A stretch of 59,711 nt of DNA from Deltaproteobacteria bacterium (lineage in GTDB: Bacteria > Desulfobacterota > Desulfobulbia > Desulfobulbales > Desulfurivibrionaceae), in assembly GCA_026388735.1 (NCBI GenBank), contig JAPLJG010000052.1:1-59711 (forward strand), written 5' to 3'. The notes beneath the pieces are model-generated. The model saw nothing but the letters and a program-made list of their open reading frames with translations, was not told where the DNA came from and did not search any database. Shown here piece by piece: positions 1 to 8,108 of this stretch. How positions within the stretch are numbered: the first letter of the stretch is position 1; each line of letters opens with the position of its first letter. Made by a program: the position numbers and the translations under genes.

Positions 1-1305
1 ATCAGCCCGCGCGAAGTGGCGAAGGTCATTGGCGGCATGGGCGCGTGCGGCATCGAGCAGCGCTGTTGCTCGCGTTTCCTCACCGACTTCAGCCCGATCT
101 CGATCAAACACGCCAAGGAGCAGGGGCTGAGCCGAGAGCATGCTGCCCGCAATCTGCGCTACGGATTTTTGGAGGAAGTGGCGGCGCGGCACTTGGCCAC
201 GAAGATTGCCGTGGGCCATACGGCGGATGATCAAGCCGAGGAGATTCTGCTGCGACTTATCCGGGGCACTGGCCGTGCGGGCCTGACCGGGATGGCGAGG
301 CTGCGCGATGGCCTGGTGGTCCGGCTTTTTCTGGAGATAGCCAAGGAGGAAATCCTCCGTTATCTTGCCGCAGAAAATATCTCCTATTGCCTCGACAGCT
401 CCAATCGGGAGCGGATTTACCTGCGCAACCGAATCAGGCTCGATCTGCTCCCCTATTTACAGGAGCATTTTAACCCCAATATCGGCAACTCCCTGCGGGA
501 AACAGCGGCGATTTTGCAGGGGGAAGAAGAGCTGCTGGCCGGGATGGCCGAGCAGGCCTATGGCCGGGTGGTTGAGGAGGAGCAGGGCGAGCCTGGCGGG
601 TTGACCATCCAGTTGGCGGATTTTTTGCGGCAGCCTCTGGCCATCCGGCGGCGCATCCTGGAGACAGCCTGCTGGCACATGGGCTGTCGGCCAACGTTTA
701 AACAGATTGCCCAGCTGCTCTCTCTGGCTGAAACCGGGGCCGAGGGCGCTGGCTTGCATCTGGCCCAAGGCCTGCGGGTTGTCAAAGCAGAGGGGAGGAT
801 GGATTTCCGCTATCCTCTGGGGCGGCTGGCTGTGCGGGGCAATCTTTCGGGGGCGGGTGCGGAAGAGATTTCTTTTGTCAGGGAGTTTCCCGGTCCAGGC
901 GAGTATGTCTTTGAGGCCATGGGGGCAATGGTCGCGCTCCGTATTCTGGATGCGCTTCCCGATGGTTGGGAAGCGCAGGTTCCGGAGACCCTGTATTGTG
1001 ATGCCGATAAAGTCTGCTTTCCCCTTGTGGCTCGGTCCTTCCAGGCGGGAGACCGGTTTTATCCCCTGGGGGCGCCGGGCCGGAAAAAGGTCGGCGATTT
1101 TTTCACCGACCAGAAAATTCCCCCAGCTCAACGGAGGCGGATACCCATCCTGACCGATCAGGAGGGAATCATCGCCATCCTCGGCCTGCGCCCTGACCAA
1201 CGGGCGGCCATCACCCCCAGGACCAGAAGGATTCTCTCCGTAAGCCTGCACCCTCTGGCCACCGGTGAAAATGGCTTTACTGGAAAAGCGATACATGGTA
1301 AGTAA
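1..1305 (+). CDS. tilS: tRNA(Ile)-lysidine synthase, 5' end outside window
   Basis: TilS ATP-dependently converts C34 of the tRNA-Ile CAU anticodon to lysidine, so that it reads AUA. The frame is open from base 1 and the SGGxDS P-loop expected near the N-terminus lies upstream of the window, so this is a 3' portion of 434 codons. Visible parts are the conserved block beginning GHTADDQAE with LRLIRGTGRAGL (about visible residues 75-100), the substrate-binding middle region, and the C-terminal domain with PLGAPGRKKVGDFFTDQKIP near residue 360. The gene ends at TAA and is followed 20 nt later by tRNA-Arg. The first 35 visible residues are less typical of the family than the rest. An in-frame GTG at 16 is not considered the true start. 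Confidence 0.9.
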   Translation: MSPREVAKVIGGMGACGIEQRCCSRFLTDFSPISIKHAKEQGLSREHAARNLRYGFLEEVAARHLATKIAVGHTADDQAEEILLRLIRGTGRAGLTGMARLRDGLVVRLFLEIAKEEILRYLAAENISYCLDSSNRERIYLRNRIRLDLLPYLQEHFNPNIGNSLRETAAILQGEEELLAGMAEQAYGRVVEEEQGEPGGLTIQLADFLRQPLAIRRRILETACWHMGCRPTFKQIAQLLSLAETGAEGAGLHLAQGLRVVKAEGRMDFRYPLGRLAVRGNLSGAGAEEISFVREFPGPGEYVFEAMGAMVALRILDALPDGWEAQVPETLYCDADKVCFPLVARSFQAGDRFYPLGAPGRKKVGDFFTDQKIPPAQRRRIPILTDQEGIIAILGLRPDQRAAITPRTRRILSVSLHPLATGENGFTGKAIHGK

Positions 1306-1325
1306 GTGGCCACTGCAAAACCCGA

Positions 1326-1402
1326 GGGCGGGTAGCTCAGTTGGATAGAGTGTTGGCCTCCGAAGCCAAAGGTCGTGGGTTCGATCCCCGCTCCGCCCAC
1401 CA
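1326..1402 (+). tRNA. tRNA-Arg (anticodon CCG)
   Basis: A 77-nt cloverleaf: a 7-bp acceptor stem (GGGCGGG with TCCGCCC, one G-U), a D arm starting GCTCAG, anticodon stem TTGGC/GCCAA around loop CTCCGAA giving anticodon CCG (Arg, codon CGG), T arm with GTTCGAT and an encoded CCA at 1400-1402. It sits between tilS and a hairpin terminator. Confidence 0.95.
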
Positions 1403-1411
1403 AAAAAATAT

Positions 1412-1446
1412 AAGGAATCAGTCATAAAAGGCTGGTTCCTTTTTTT
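1412..1446 (+). terminator. Rho-independent terminator after tilS/tRNA-Arg
   Basis: Arms AAGGAATCAG and CTGGTTCCTT form a 10-bp stem (one G-U) with a short loop and are followed by a run of T. It lies 9 nt beyond the tRNA CCA end and would end transcription of the tilS-tRNA unit. Confidence 0.8.
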
Positions 1447-1638
1447 GTGGATATGCTGTTTGGGGCAAGAAAAATCTGTCTCGCATCTCACCCTTTATCC
1501 GTCTGGGACGCGCGATTTGTCCCATGAATTGCTTTGCTTCCTTTCCTGCCTCCGTTATAATCGAGAAATTAGGGGCGTTACAGGAGTTTCGCCTGCGGGA
1601 TAACCAAGGGAAAAGCCGCACATGGTAAGTGCTACGAA

Positions 1639-2040
1639 ATGATGGAACTCGATCCTAATATGAAGGTGCTGGTGGTTGACGATTCGCTGGTCATGCGGAA
1701 GATTATCACCAATCACCTGCGGTCATTGGGCTATACCAATATCCTTGAGGCGGAAAATGGGGAAAAGGCGTTGCAGATGTTGGAGAAAGAAAAGGTGGAC
1801 CTGATTTTTTCCGACTGGTGCATGCGGGTGATGCATGGCATTGATGTGTTGCGCAGTGTCCGGAAAAATGAGGCCACTAAGAACATCCCATTTATCATGG
1901 TAACGGCCGAGGCGCAGCCGCACCTGATTCTCGAAGCGATTCGGGCCCAGGTCAGTGATTACGTGGTTAAGCCCTTTACCAGGGAGAATCTAAGGGAAAG
2001 CATCGAGAAGGTTTTTGCCCTAGGCTCGGCGACTGGCTGA
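1639..2040 (+). CDS. single-domain CheY-like response regulator
   Basis: A 133-residue stand-alone receiver domain with no output domain, so it probably acts by protein contact, as CheY does at the flagellar switch. Acidic pair D14-D15 (VLVVDDS), phospho-acceptor D59 (FSDW), T89 and K111 (VKPF) are all present, so phosphorylation chemistry should be intact. The usual Pro four residues after the phospho-Asp is Arg (SDWCMRVMHG), which is uncommon. Of the two adjacent ATG codons at 1639 and 1642 the first is used here; no strong ribosome-binding site is visible. No chemotaxis genes lie next to it in the window, so the partner kinase is unknown. Confidence 0.85.
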   Translation: MMELDPNMKVLVVDDSLVMRKIITNHLRSLGYTNILEAENGEKALQMLEKEKVDLIFSDWCMRVMHGIDVLRSVRKNEATKNIPFIMVTAEAQPHLILEAIRAQVSDYVVKPFTRENLRESIEKVFALGSATG

Positions 2041-2076
2041 AGGCAGCAACAATTTTTCATGAAGTCATCATGCAGA

Positions 2077-2112
2077 GATGTTTCCCGCAAAGATCTGCCC
2101 GCGGAAAACATC
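2077..2112. terminator. hairpin between convergent genes
   Basis: GATGTTTCCCGC (2077-2088) pairs with GCGGAAAACATC (2101-2112) with one mismatch. It lies between the rightward receiver gene and the end of the leftward DUF6763 gene, overlapping the latter's stop codon. T-tracts are short, so its strength as a terminator is uncertain. Confidence 0.5.
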
Positions 2113-2416
2113 ACTCGTCAAGCTCGGTCAACGGCTCCCCCCAAACGTCATCTTCTGGATTTTCTGTCTGGCAACAGCCCGGGGCCTCATCGTCCTGGTC
2201 AGCCGAATCGTCGAACAGCACGTCTTCGTCTGGTGGGGAGATGGCTGCAAGATCGGTCTCATGCCAGACTCCGAGGGTGATTTCTTCGGTTGCCCCATCG
2301 TCATGCTGAAGTTCAACAATCCCCTCCTCCTCGTCAACGGTGACCACGAAGAAGCGGGCGCCATCCTCGATGGCCTCGTACCAGTTGCCCTCAATTGGTT
2401 CAGTGTCGGTCGGCAT
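2111..2416 (-). CDS. DUF6763-like small acidic protein
   Basis: About 101 residues, starting MPTDTEPIEGNWYE. The N-terminal half (WYEAIEDGARFFVVTVDEEEG, EITLGVW) resembles the small conserved DUF6763 proteins; the C-terminal tail is very acidic and probably disordered. The function of the family is not known to me. The start at 2416 is preferred over the upstream in-frame extension because the extra 33 residues look like non-coding translation and the family begins with MPTD or similar. It is the last gene of a leftward run of small genes, 31 nt downstream of the SAP-like gene. Confidence 0.7.
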   Translation of the reverse strand: MPTDTEPIEGNWYEAIEDGARFFVVTVDEEEGIVELQHDDGATEEITLGVWHETDLAAISPPDEDVLFDDSADQDDEAPGCCQTENPEDDVWGEPLTELDE

Positions 2417-2447
2417 GGGGTTTTCCGTCCGGGGAAAGCGAGTTGTG

Positions 2448-2630
2448 CTACATGAACAGGCAATCCTCCCGCCAGCTACAGTCTTCCTGGGTGCAATGCT
2501 CCAGGGCCGAGCCAAAACAGGGGAAGTTACCTTCTTTTTCTTGGATGGCGCGGATGAGATCCTCTTTTTTCATCTTACCGGACTTGAGGCCAAGCTCTTT
2601 TGCCTTTGCTTTGATGTCGGTCATTTTCAT
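2448..2630 (-). CDS. small SAP/Rho-N-like domain protein with Cys-rich tail
   Basis: Sixty residues. The first half (MKMTDIKAKAKELGLKSGKM, then KKEDLIRAIQ) matches the helix-extension-helix of SAP or Rho N-terminal nucleic-acid-binding domains. The second half has four cysteines (GNFPCFG, HCTQEDC, REDCL) that could bind a metal. The same architecture is common as a stand-alone small protein in Desulfobacterota and Geobacter relatives. Nucleic-acid binding is an inference from the domain; the cellular role is unknown. Confidence 0.75.
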   Translation of the reverse strand: MKMTDIKAKAKELGLKSGKMKKEDLIRAIQEKEGNFPCFGSALEHCTQEDCSWREDCLFM

Positions 2631-2676
2631 GGAAAACCTCCGTGGATGTTGGAAATGATGCGGGAAATCCGTATCG

Positions 2677-3123
2677 TTAAAGGCAAGGATTCATGCTGAG
2701 CACAGGGCAGTGGGCGGTTTTGATTACCCGTTCGGTAACGCTGCCGAACAGGGCTTTTTCCATCCCTTTGCAGGTCTGGGTGCCGATCATGATCAGGTCG
2801 CAGCCTTTGGCCTCGGCGTGGCGGATGATCTCTTTCGGGACATTGCCGTTGAGCACCGCACTCGCATGGGGGATGTCCTTGGGCATGTTTTCGGCGATGA
2901 ATTCTGTCATCTTGCGTTTGGCCCGCTCCAGCAGGTCTTTCTCCAGATTTTTCAGGGGCAAGTGGGGTACCGCAAATCCGGCATAGGCATCAAGGCTTTC
3001 CACCACAAAAACCACCTCGATGGCCGCCCCGAATTTGCGAGCGATCATGGTGGCCGCTTGCAACACCCGGTTTGAATGTTCGGAAAAATCTGTGGGGACC
3101 AGAATTTTTATGATGTTGTTCAT
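2677..3123 (-). CDS. universal stress protein, UspA family
   Basis: A 148-residue single Usp domain. The N-terminus ILVPTDFSEHSNRVL and the C-terminal nucleotide-binding region GTQTCKGMEKALFGSVTERV followed by HCPVL are characteristic of ATP-binding Usp proteins (G-2x-G-9x-G(S/T) type, slightly degenerate here). Such proteins are induced by growth arrest and stress. It is in the leftward set between the SAP-like gene and the Ppa-like gene, with about 45-nt spacing on either side, so co-transcription is plausible. Confidence 0.93.
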   Translation of the reverse strand: MNNIIKILVPTDFSEHSNRVLQAATMIARKFGAAIEVVFVVESLDAYAGFAVPHLPLKNLEKDLLERAKRKMTEFIAENMPKDIPHASAVLNGNVPKEIIRHAEAKGCDLIMIGTQTCKGMEKALFGSVTERVIKTAHCPVLSMNPCL

Positions 3124-3171
3124 GGTCGAGTCTCCCTGGGGGCGAGGTGTTGGAGCAGCCTAGCGGGGGCC

Positions 3172-3510
3172 TCATGGCCTGGTGCTAGCTACTACAAATG
3201 GGGTGCTGCGTACGGCAATGCTTTTTTTCTTGACCCAGATTCTGGCCATGGGAACCACCTCGCCGTCCATGGTGACGATGTTGGCCAGCTCCTCAACGAA
3301 GGAGATATCCTGGGTGTTAAATTCGTAATAAAAGGTGTTGTCGCTGTACGGGTCGACCACCAGGATGATTTTTTGCGGGTTGGTCGGATGTTTCTGGGGC
3401 GCGCCGGAAAAGGCGATGTGGGTGTCACGCAGGCGTTTTTCATCGCTGGGGCGTTGGTACACCTGGATTTCAAAACGGATTACTGCCTGGGGGAAATTGG
3501 AGAGGGGCAT
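3172..3510 (-). CDS. conserved small protein, sometimes labelled Ppa-like
   Basis: A 112-residue protein starting MPLSNF. Proteins with the same motifs (FSGxPQKHP, DPYSDNTFYYEF, MARIWVKK) occur widely in Desulfobacterota and Geobacter-type genomes and are often labelled inorganic pyrophosphatase Ppa. I do not see the catalytic signatures of class I or class II pyrophosphatases, so that label should be treated with caution. The start at 3510 is chosen because AGAGGT lies 6 nt upstream of that ATG; a GTG at 3525 would add five residues. Function uncertain. Confidence 0.7.
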   Translation of the reverse strand: MPLSNFPQAVIRFEIQVYQRPSDEKRLRDTHIAFSGAPQKHPTNPQKIILVVDPYSDNTFYYEFNTQDISFVEELANIVTMDGEVVPMARIWVKKKSIAVRSTPFVVASTRP

Positions 3511-3661
3511 GGCTGACCTCTGCACCGTGTGCTGATTGCCGTGTCGGCAACAACCGTATCGAAGCTCTTATTTCATAGTATACAGATTCTCCGGGGTGAA
3601 TCAAAAAATAAAGTGGCCGGATGCAATTTTTCGCAACCGTCCTAACCAAAACAGGCAGATT

Positions 3662-4048
3662 CTATTGTTTTACCGGAATCGGGCGCATGGCATCGTCAAC
3701 CGCGACAAAGGTGAAGAGTCCCTCGATGGCCTTTTCCCTGGTCTCGTCGTACATCTGCTCAAGATATACGGTCACCCGCACCTGGATGCTGGTGTTGCCG
3801 ACCTTGACCACCTGGCCGACCAGTTCGACAAAGGTTCCGGCCGGGATCGGGGTCTTAAAATCGATGCGGTCCGAGCAGACGGTGACGGTCTTTTGCCGGG
3901 AAAAGCGGGTGGCGGTGATAAAGGCTGCTTCGTCCATCCACTGGAGGGCCGTGCCGCCGAACAGGGTGGCATAGTGGTTGGTGGTGTTGGGGAAAACTGC
4001 CTTGGTGATGCGGGTTTCAGCGGCTTCCATCTTTTGGGTGATATCCAT
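3662..4048 (-). CDS. acyl-CoA thioesterase, hotdog fold
   Basis: A 128-residue hotdog-fold thioesterase of the YciA/BFIT type, expected to hydrolyse acyl-CoA to free acid and CoA. Diagnostic segments are NHYATLFGGTALQWMDEAAF (the region with the catalytic Asp), SDRIDFKTPIPAGTFVEL and the C-terminal TFVAVDD. The start at 4048 has GAGGTGGCC immediately upstream as ribosome-binding site; an upstream in-frame extension of 21 residues has no family support. The start region is preceded by a 40-residue membrane-protein gene on the same strand. Confidence 0.9.
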   Translation of the reverse strand: MDITQKMEAAETRITKAVFPNTTNHYATLFGGTALQWMDEAAFITATRFSRQKTVTVCSDRIDFKTPIPAGTFVELVGQVVKVGNTSIQVRVTVYLEQMYDETREKAIEGLFTFVAVDDAMRPIPVKQ

Positions 4049-4139
4049 GGCCACCTCGGTGAATGTGTGGGTGTTGGGGAAAGGGCTGCGGGCAGGACAG
4101 GAGCAATGCACCAGGTCCTGCCCGCAAACGACTTCCCTG

Positions 4140-4262
4140 TTAAAACGAGATCAGGTACAGCGCCGCAATAACGCAGAGAAAAATAATGCCCACCTTGAAA
4201 CAGGCTTCCGGTTCATCGTGGCCGTAGCCGTGGGGGTCGTCGTGGTGATCGTGCGTGCTCAT
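4140..4262 (-). CDS. 40-residue His-rich single-pass membrane protein
   Basis: A short open frame of 40 codons with an excellent ribosome-binding site (GGAGG 8 nt before the ATG). The N-terminal half (MSTHDHHDDPHGYGHDEPEA) is rich in His and Asp; the second half (CFKVGIIFLCVIAALYLISF) is a single hydrophobic helix ending at the C-terminus. The arrangement suggests a small inner-membrane protein with a cytoplasmic or periplasmic His-rich tail that might bind metal. I know no named family. It lies between the thioesterase and the thioredoxin-like gene, all leftward. Confidence 0.65.
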   Translation of the reverse strand: MSTHDHHDDPHGYGHDEPEACFKVGIIFLCVIAALYLISF

Positions 4263-4310
4263 GGGTGAATCCTCCAATGGTGATGGGTTTTTAAGAAATA
4301 TTCTTTATTG

Positions 4311-4817
4311 CTACGCGGTTAATTTTTCACTCTCTTCCCCAACCCACTCCTCGACCTCAGCCGGGGAAGGCATCCGCCCGGCGCATTTTACCGTGCCGTT
4401 GATGATCAGGGCCGGGGTCTTTGTTACCCCGAAGCGCCAGATCTCATCCAGATCATGCACCGCCTCCATATCGGCGGCCAGACCGAATTTTTGCAGGGCT
4501 TCAAAGAGCATGGCGCTGAGTTTGTTGCAGGTCACGCAGCCGGAGCCCAGCACCCGGATGGTGAGGTTTCTCAGTTCGGGACCCTGTATCCCCTGGCGGC
4601 GGCGGTATTCGCCGAGCAAGGCCTCGCGGTAGATCGGCTCCGCTGTTATGGGGATGTAATTTTCTCTGGAAACGGTGGCAAAAAGAAAATCCACCGCAGC
4701 CTCTTCCGGCATCTGTTCGCTCAGAGCCTTGCTCAGGGCCTGGTCAAGGCCGATCAGGCCGATATTGGCCGCGCCGATTCGGATGGTCCGGGGCGCGGGG
4801 ATGTCCTGGTTTTGCAT
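4311..4817 (-). CDS. thioredoxin-fold protein, MTH895/TM0996-like
   Basis: A 168-residue protein. The C-terminal 80 residues form a small thioredoxin/glutaredoxin-like domain of the MTH895/TM0996 type with the redox pair CVTC (RVLGSGCVTCNKL) and the cis-Pro region KTPALIINGTVKCAG. The N-terminal 80 residues are a separate region that I do not recognise. It probably acts in thiol-disulfide exchange in the cytoplasm, as no signal peptide is seen. The start at 4817 has AGGAATCCCC directly upstream; an upstream 11-residue extension is less supported. It is 39 nt downstream of the large nuclease-helicase gene in the same direction. Confidence 0.8.
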   Translation of the reverse strand: MQNQDIPAPRTIRIGAANIGLIGLDQALSKALSEQMPEEAAVDFLFATVSRENYIPITAEPIYREALLGEYRRRQGIQGPELRNLTIRVLGSGCVTCNKLSAMLFEALQKFGLAADMEAVHDLDEIWRFGVTKTPALIINGTVKCAGRMPSPAEVEEWVGEESEKLTA

Positions 4818-4856
4818 GGGGATTCCTGTGTGTGATACGGCCGTTGCCAAGCCCCG

Positions 4857-7800
4857 TTAAAAAAGTTGCAACTGCCGACCGCTGGCATTCCGTCGCTTGG
4901 CCAGGGGCTGGCCCGTCTCGCTCAGCAGGGAGGCCGGAATCTCCTGGATAAACCGGGAGGGGCTGTGTCCGGTGGTCCGATTGAAGATGGTGCGGTTCGC
5001 GGCGGCGCTTAAAACTAGATTTTCCTGCGCCCTGGTCATGGCGACATAGAGGAGGCGGCGTTCTTCTTCCACATCGCTGTGCAGATTGGCAATGGTGCAG
5101 GGGAGAATCTCTTCTTCAATTCCGGGGAGAAAAACTACTGGAAATTCCAACCCTTTGGCGGCATGCATGGTCATGAGGGCCACGGCTTCCGCCCGTGCAT
5201 CGTAGGCTGTGGCCTGGGCGTTTTGCCGGAGGTGTTCGCAAAACGCTTGGAGATCGTTGCCAAAGGCATTGGCCAGGTGGAGTAGACGTTTGGCCTCTGG
5301 TACCTGTGGATCAATGCCCAGCCCGGGCATGGCCTCGGCCAAGGGGCGGGCAATGTCGTGCTCTGTAGCCTGGCGGAAATTTTTGAGGGTTTCGCCCATC
5401 TCCTGGATGATTTTTGCTGCGCTGGCCGGCAGGGCAAGGGTGAGCGCCTCGCCATAAAAATCAGGACAGCGCAAGGGGAGTTCTTTTTCCAAGAGGGAGA
5501 TGGTTGCCTCTCCGACTCCTGGGAGATTTGCAATCAGCAGGAGATGCTCGCTTAAGCCCGCGTCCGCCGCGCTGGCCAGGAGGAAATGGCAGGCGGCCTT
5601 CAGGGCGGGTTTCAGGTAAAAGGGGGTGGCGCCAACGAGCTGGAAGGGGATGCCCTTGTGGTGCAAGGCTTCGGCAATGGGCTCGGTCATCTGGCTGAGC
5701 CGGTAGAGAACGGCGAAATCGGCAAAACTTCGGGCTGTGCCGCTGCTCCGCCCGGTGTGCCGGGAAAGGCTGCTGATGCCGCCCAACCCCTCTTCGATGC
5801 GTCGCACGATAAACTCCGCCTCGGCCTGGGCGCTTGCCGCCTGATGCCACTCAATGAGAGCCGTGCTGGTACTTTCGGCCAGGAGCTGGGTGTCGCCGCT
5901 CTGCCGGTTTCGGCGGATGAGGGCGGCCGCGCCATCGATAATGGCCGGGGCGGAACGGTAGTTGCGGATCAGGGCCAGGGTGGTGACGCCCTGCCTTTCC
6001 CGGAAACGTTGGAACAGGGTGAGGTCGCTGCCGCGAAAGCCGTAAATGGCCTGGTTGGGGTCGCCGATGGCGAATACCCGCGCCTGAAAGCCGAGCAACA
6101 GAACCAACTGGTATTGGGGATGGTTGAGATCCTGAAACTCGTCAACAAAGAGATGGGCTACCCGGCCAGTGAGCTGGCTGGCACGGGCGGGATCGTGGCT
6201 CAGGCGCTCCACGCACCAGGGGATGACCAGATCAAGGTCGATGGTCTTGTTCGGCGTAAGCGAGGCAAGATAGCGATCAAGGAGATCCGGCAGGGCGGCA
6301 TCGGCAGGGAGCGTCCCCCTGTTTAGCTGGTCAACATGGGCGGCCAGTTGCTTTTTCAGGATGTGGTGTTCGGCCCGGGGCCAGTCCGGAAAGGTCTTGC
6401 GCAGATAAAGATCGCGCTCCTCCTCGCCGATGACCACGAGGTCGGGGTGTTCCTTGCGCAACAGGGACAGGCAATAGGCATGGAAGGTGCCCACGACGAT
6501 GGCCTGGGCCGCCTTGCCGAGACCCCGGTCCAGGCGTTCTTGCATCTCGCGGGCTGCCCGGTTGGTGAAGGTGATGGCCACCATCTCTTCGGGGCGGGCA
6601 TGCTCCGCGGTCAGCAGATGTTCGATCCTGGCCACCAGGGTAAAGGTTTTGCCGGTGCCCGGCCCGGCAGCAACGAGGATGGTTTCTTCCCTGCTGGTGA
6701 TGGCGGCAAGTTGCTCCGGATTGGGCTTTCTCGGAGCCTGATGCAGGTCTGCGGGCGGAGAGGGTTTCTTTTCAAGGGGCAGCGGGCTGCGGTCCTGTTT
6801 TTTGGACGGCGAGGCTGTCTTTTTTCCGGCGAATAGGCTGATCTGTCCGGCCAGCTCCTGCCGCTCGCCTTCGGCAAAAACCTGGATCACCCCGAATTCC
6901 CCATCGTAGCCAGGGGTGCGGATGACCTTGCCCGTGCGGATACGAGCCACCGCCTCGCCCAGCACCGGGGACATCCGGTTGATCTCGTCCACCGGGGTGT
7001 TGAGCAGCAGGTTGAACTCCGAACCAAAGCGGTCGATGACTTTTGCGTACAGGGCCATCACCCCCTTGGTGGCAGGACCCGCGCCGAGAATCTCGCCCAG
7101 CACCTCGGGCAACGGGATCAGGCTATGCACCGCAGGCGAGCCTGGCGGATAATAGGGCTCGGTCCGTTCGGCCAGTTCCATAACCCGGTGCAATACCCCC
7201 ACGGTGAGGGGCTTGCCGCAGACCGGGCATGTTGCCCCGATCTTTCTGGTTTCGGCGGGTTCAAGGCAGACCTGGCAGTTGCGGTGGCCGTCGGCATGGT
7301 ATTTCCCTTCTTCCGGGTAGAATTCGATCGTGGCGGCAAAGGCGTTGGTCAGGGGATTTTTCAGGGCCTCGCGCAGAGAGAAAAAGTCGAAGCCGGTGTT
7401 GAAGATATTGGCCTCCCGGCCCAGCTTGCCGGGGGAATGGCAATCGGAATTGGAGATGAGGGCGAAGCGGTCCAGAGCCGGAATGAGGCGGTTCATGTCC
7501 GGGTCCGAGGAGAGGCCGGTTTCGAGGGCAAAGACGTGGGGGCTGAGGTCGCCGTAGCATTCCTCAATGGTGTTGAAGCCGGAGCGGGAGCCGAACAGGG
7601 AGAACCATGGCGTCCAGATGTGGGCCGGAACCAGAAAGCCTTCGGGTGCCTTTTCAAGTAGGATTTCGAGAAGGTCGCGGGAATCAAGGCCCAAAATGGG
7701 GCGGCCATCGGACACGATGTTGCCGATGCCGGCCAGGACGCTGTTTATCCGTTCCGCCGAGGCGAAATCGGGCACATAGAGCAGGTTATGGACCTTGCGC

Positions 7801-8108
7801 ACCGCGCCGTGGCGCTTATAGATGGAGCTGATCTCGGCGGTGAGCAGGAAGCGGCTTGGGAGAGCCTCCGGTGTTACCTGTGACAGGGCAGGGGGGATTG
7901 CCTCATCCTTGAGCTTATAAAATCCCGGTTCGGCAGGGACAAGCTGCTCTTTGAGCTGGCTGAACCAGCCGGGATGGGTGAAATCGCCGGTGCCCAGCAG
8001 GTGGATGCCTTTGACCCTGGCCCAGGCGGCAAGGCCTTGCAGGTTGCCGGCCTTGCTGGTCGCACGGGAGAAGGGGGAGTGGATGTGAAGATCAGCGATA
8101 TAGCGCAT
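4857..8108 (-). CDS. Endonuclease Q-type PHP nuclease fused to UvrD-like helicase
   Basis: A 1083-residue fusion. Residues 1 to about 420 look like Endonuclease Q (TIGR00375/PHP family), which in archaea and some Bacillus cuts DNA 5' of deaminated bases: start MRYIADLHIHSPFSRATSKA, GTGDFTHPGW, SNSDCHSP, a four-Cys zinc ribbon (CQVC, CPVCGK) followed by LTVGVLHRVMELA, and a C-terminal PGYDGEFG. Residues from about 470 are a superfamily 1A helicase: Walker A AAGPGTGKT (about 480), FVDEFQDLN (about 657), GDPNQAIYGFRG, RNYRSAPAI, MHAAKGLEFPVVF (about 984) and RRLLYVAMTRAQ. It probably nicks at damaged bases and unwinds from the nick. The ATG at 8108 is chosen by homology; a TTG at 8126 would add six residues. 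All key motifs are intact. Confidence 0.88.
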   Translation of the reverse strand: MRYIADLHIHSPFSRATSKAGNLQGLAAWARVKGIHLLGTGDFTHPGWFSQLKEQLVPAEPGFYKLKDEAIPPALSQVTPEALPSRFLLTAEISSIYKRHGAVRKVHNLLYVPDFASAERINSVLAGIGNIVSDGRPILGLDSRDLLEILLEKAPEGFLVPAHIWTPWFSLFGSRSGFNTIEECYGDLSPHVFALETGLSSDPDMNRLIPALDRFALISNSDCHSPGKLGREANIFNTGFDFFSLREALKNPLTNAFAATIEFYPEEGKYHADGHRNCQVCLEPAETRKIGATCPVCGKPLTVGVLHRVMELAERTEPYYPPGSPAVHSLIPLPEVLGEILGAGPATKGVMALYAKVIDRFGSEFNLLLNTPVDEINRMSPVLGEAVARIRTGKVIRTPGYDGEFGVIQVFAEGERQELAGQISLFAGKKTASPSKKQDRSPLPLEKKPSPPADLHQAPRKPNPEQLAAITSREETILVAAGPGTGKTFTLVARIEHLLTAEHARPEEMVAITFTNRAAREMQERLDRGLGKAAQAIVVGTFHAYCLSLLRKEHPDLVVIGEEERDLYLRKTFPDWPRAEHHILKKQLAAHVDQLNRGTLPADAALPDLLDRYLASLTPNKTIDLDLVIPWCVERLSHDPARASQLTGRVAHLFVDEFQDLNHPQYQLVLLLGFQARVFAIGDPNQAIYGFRGSDLTLFQRFRERQGVTTLALIRNYRSAPAIIDGAAALIRRNRQSGDTQLLAESTSTALIEWHQAASAQAEAEFIVRRIEEGLGGISSLSRHTGRSSGTARSFADFAVLYRLSQMTEPIAEALHHKGIPFQLVGATPFYLKPALKAACHFLLASAADAGLSEHLLLIANLPGVGEATISLLEKELPLRCPDFYGEALTLALPASAAKIIQEMGETLKNFRQATEHDIARPLAEAMPGLGIDPQVPEAKRLLHLANAFGNDLQAFCEHLRQNAQATAYDARAEAVALMTMHAAKGLEFPVVFLPGIEEEILPCTIANLHSDVEEERRLLYVAMTRAQENLVLSAAANRTIFNRTTGHSPSRFIQEIPASLLSETGQPLAKRRNASGRQLQLF

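Noticed and set aside
457-1491. 344-codon minus-strand open frame opposite tilS and tRNA-Arg
   Set aside because: It is antisense to a well-supported gene and to a tRNA and shows no domain; a GC-rich shadow frame.
3172-3510. Confident call as a true inorganic pyrophosphatase
   Set aside because: Length is short and no class I or II active-site signatures are visible; kept only as a Ppa-like conserved protein.
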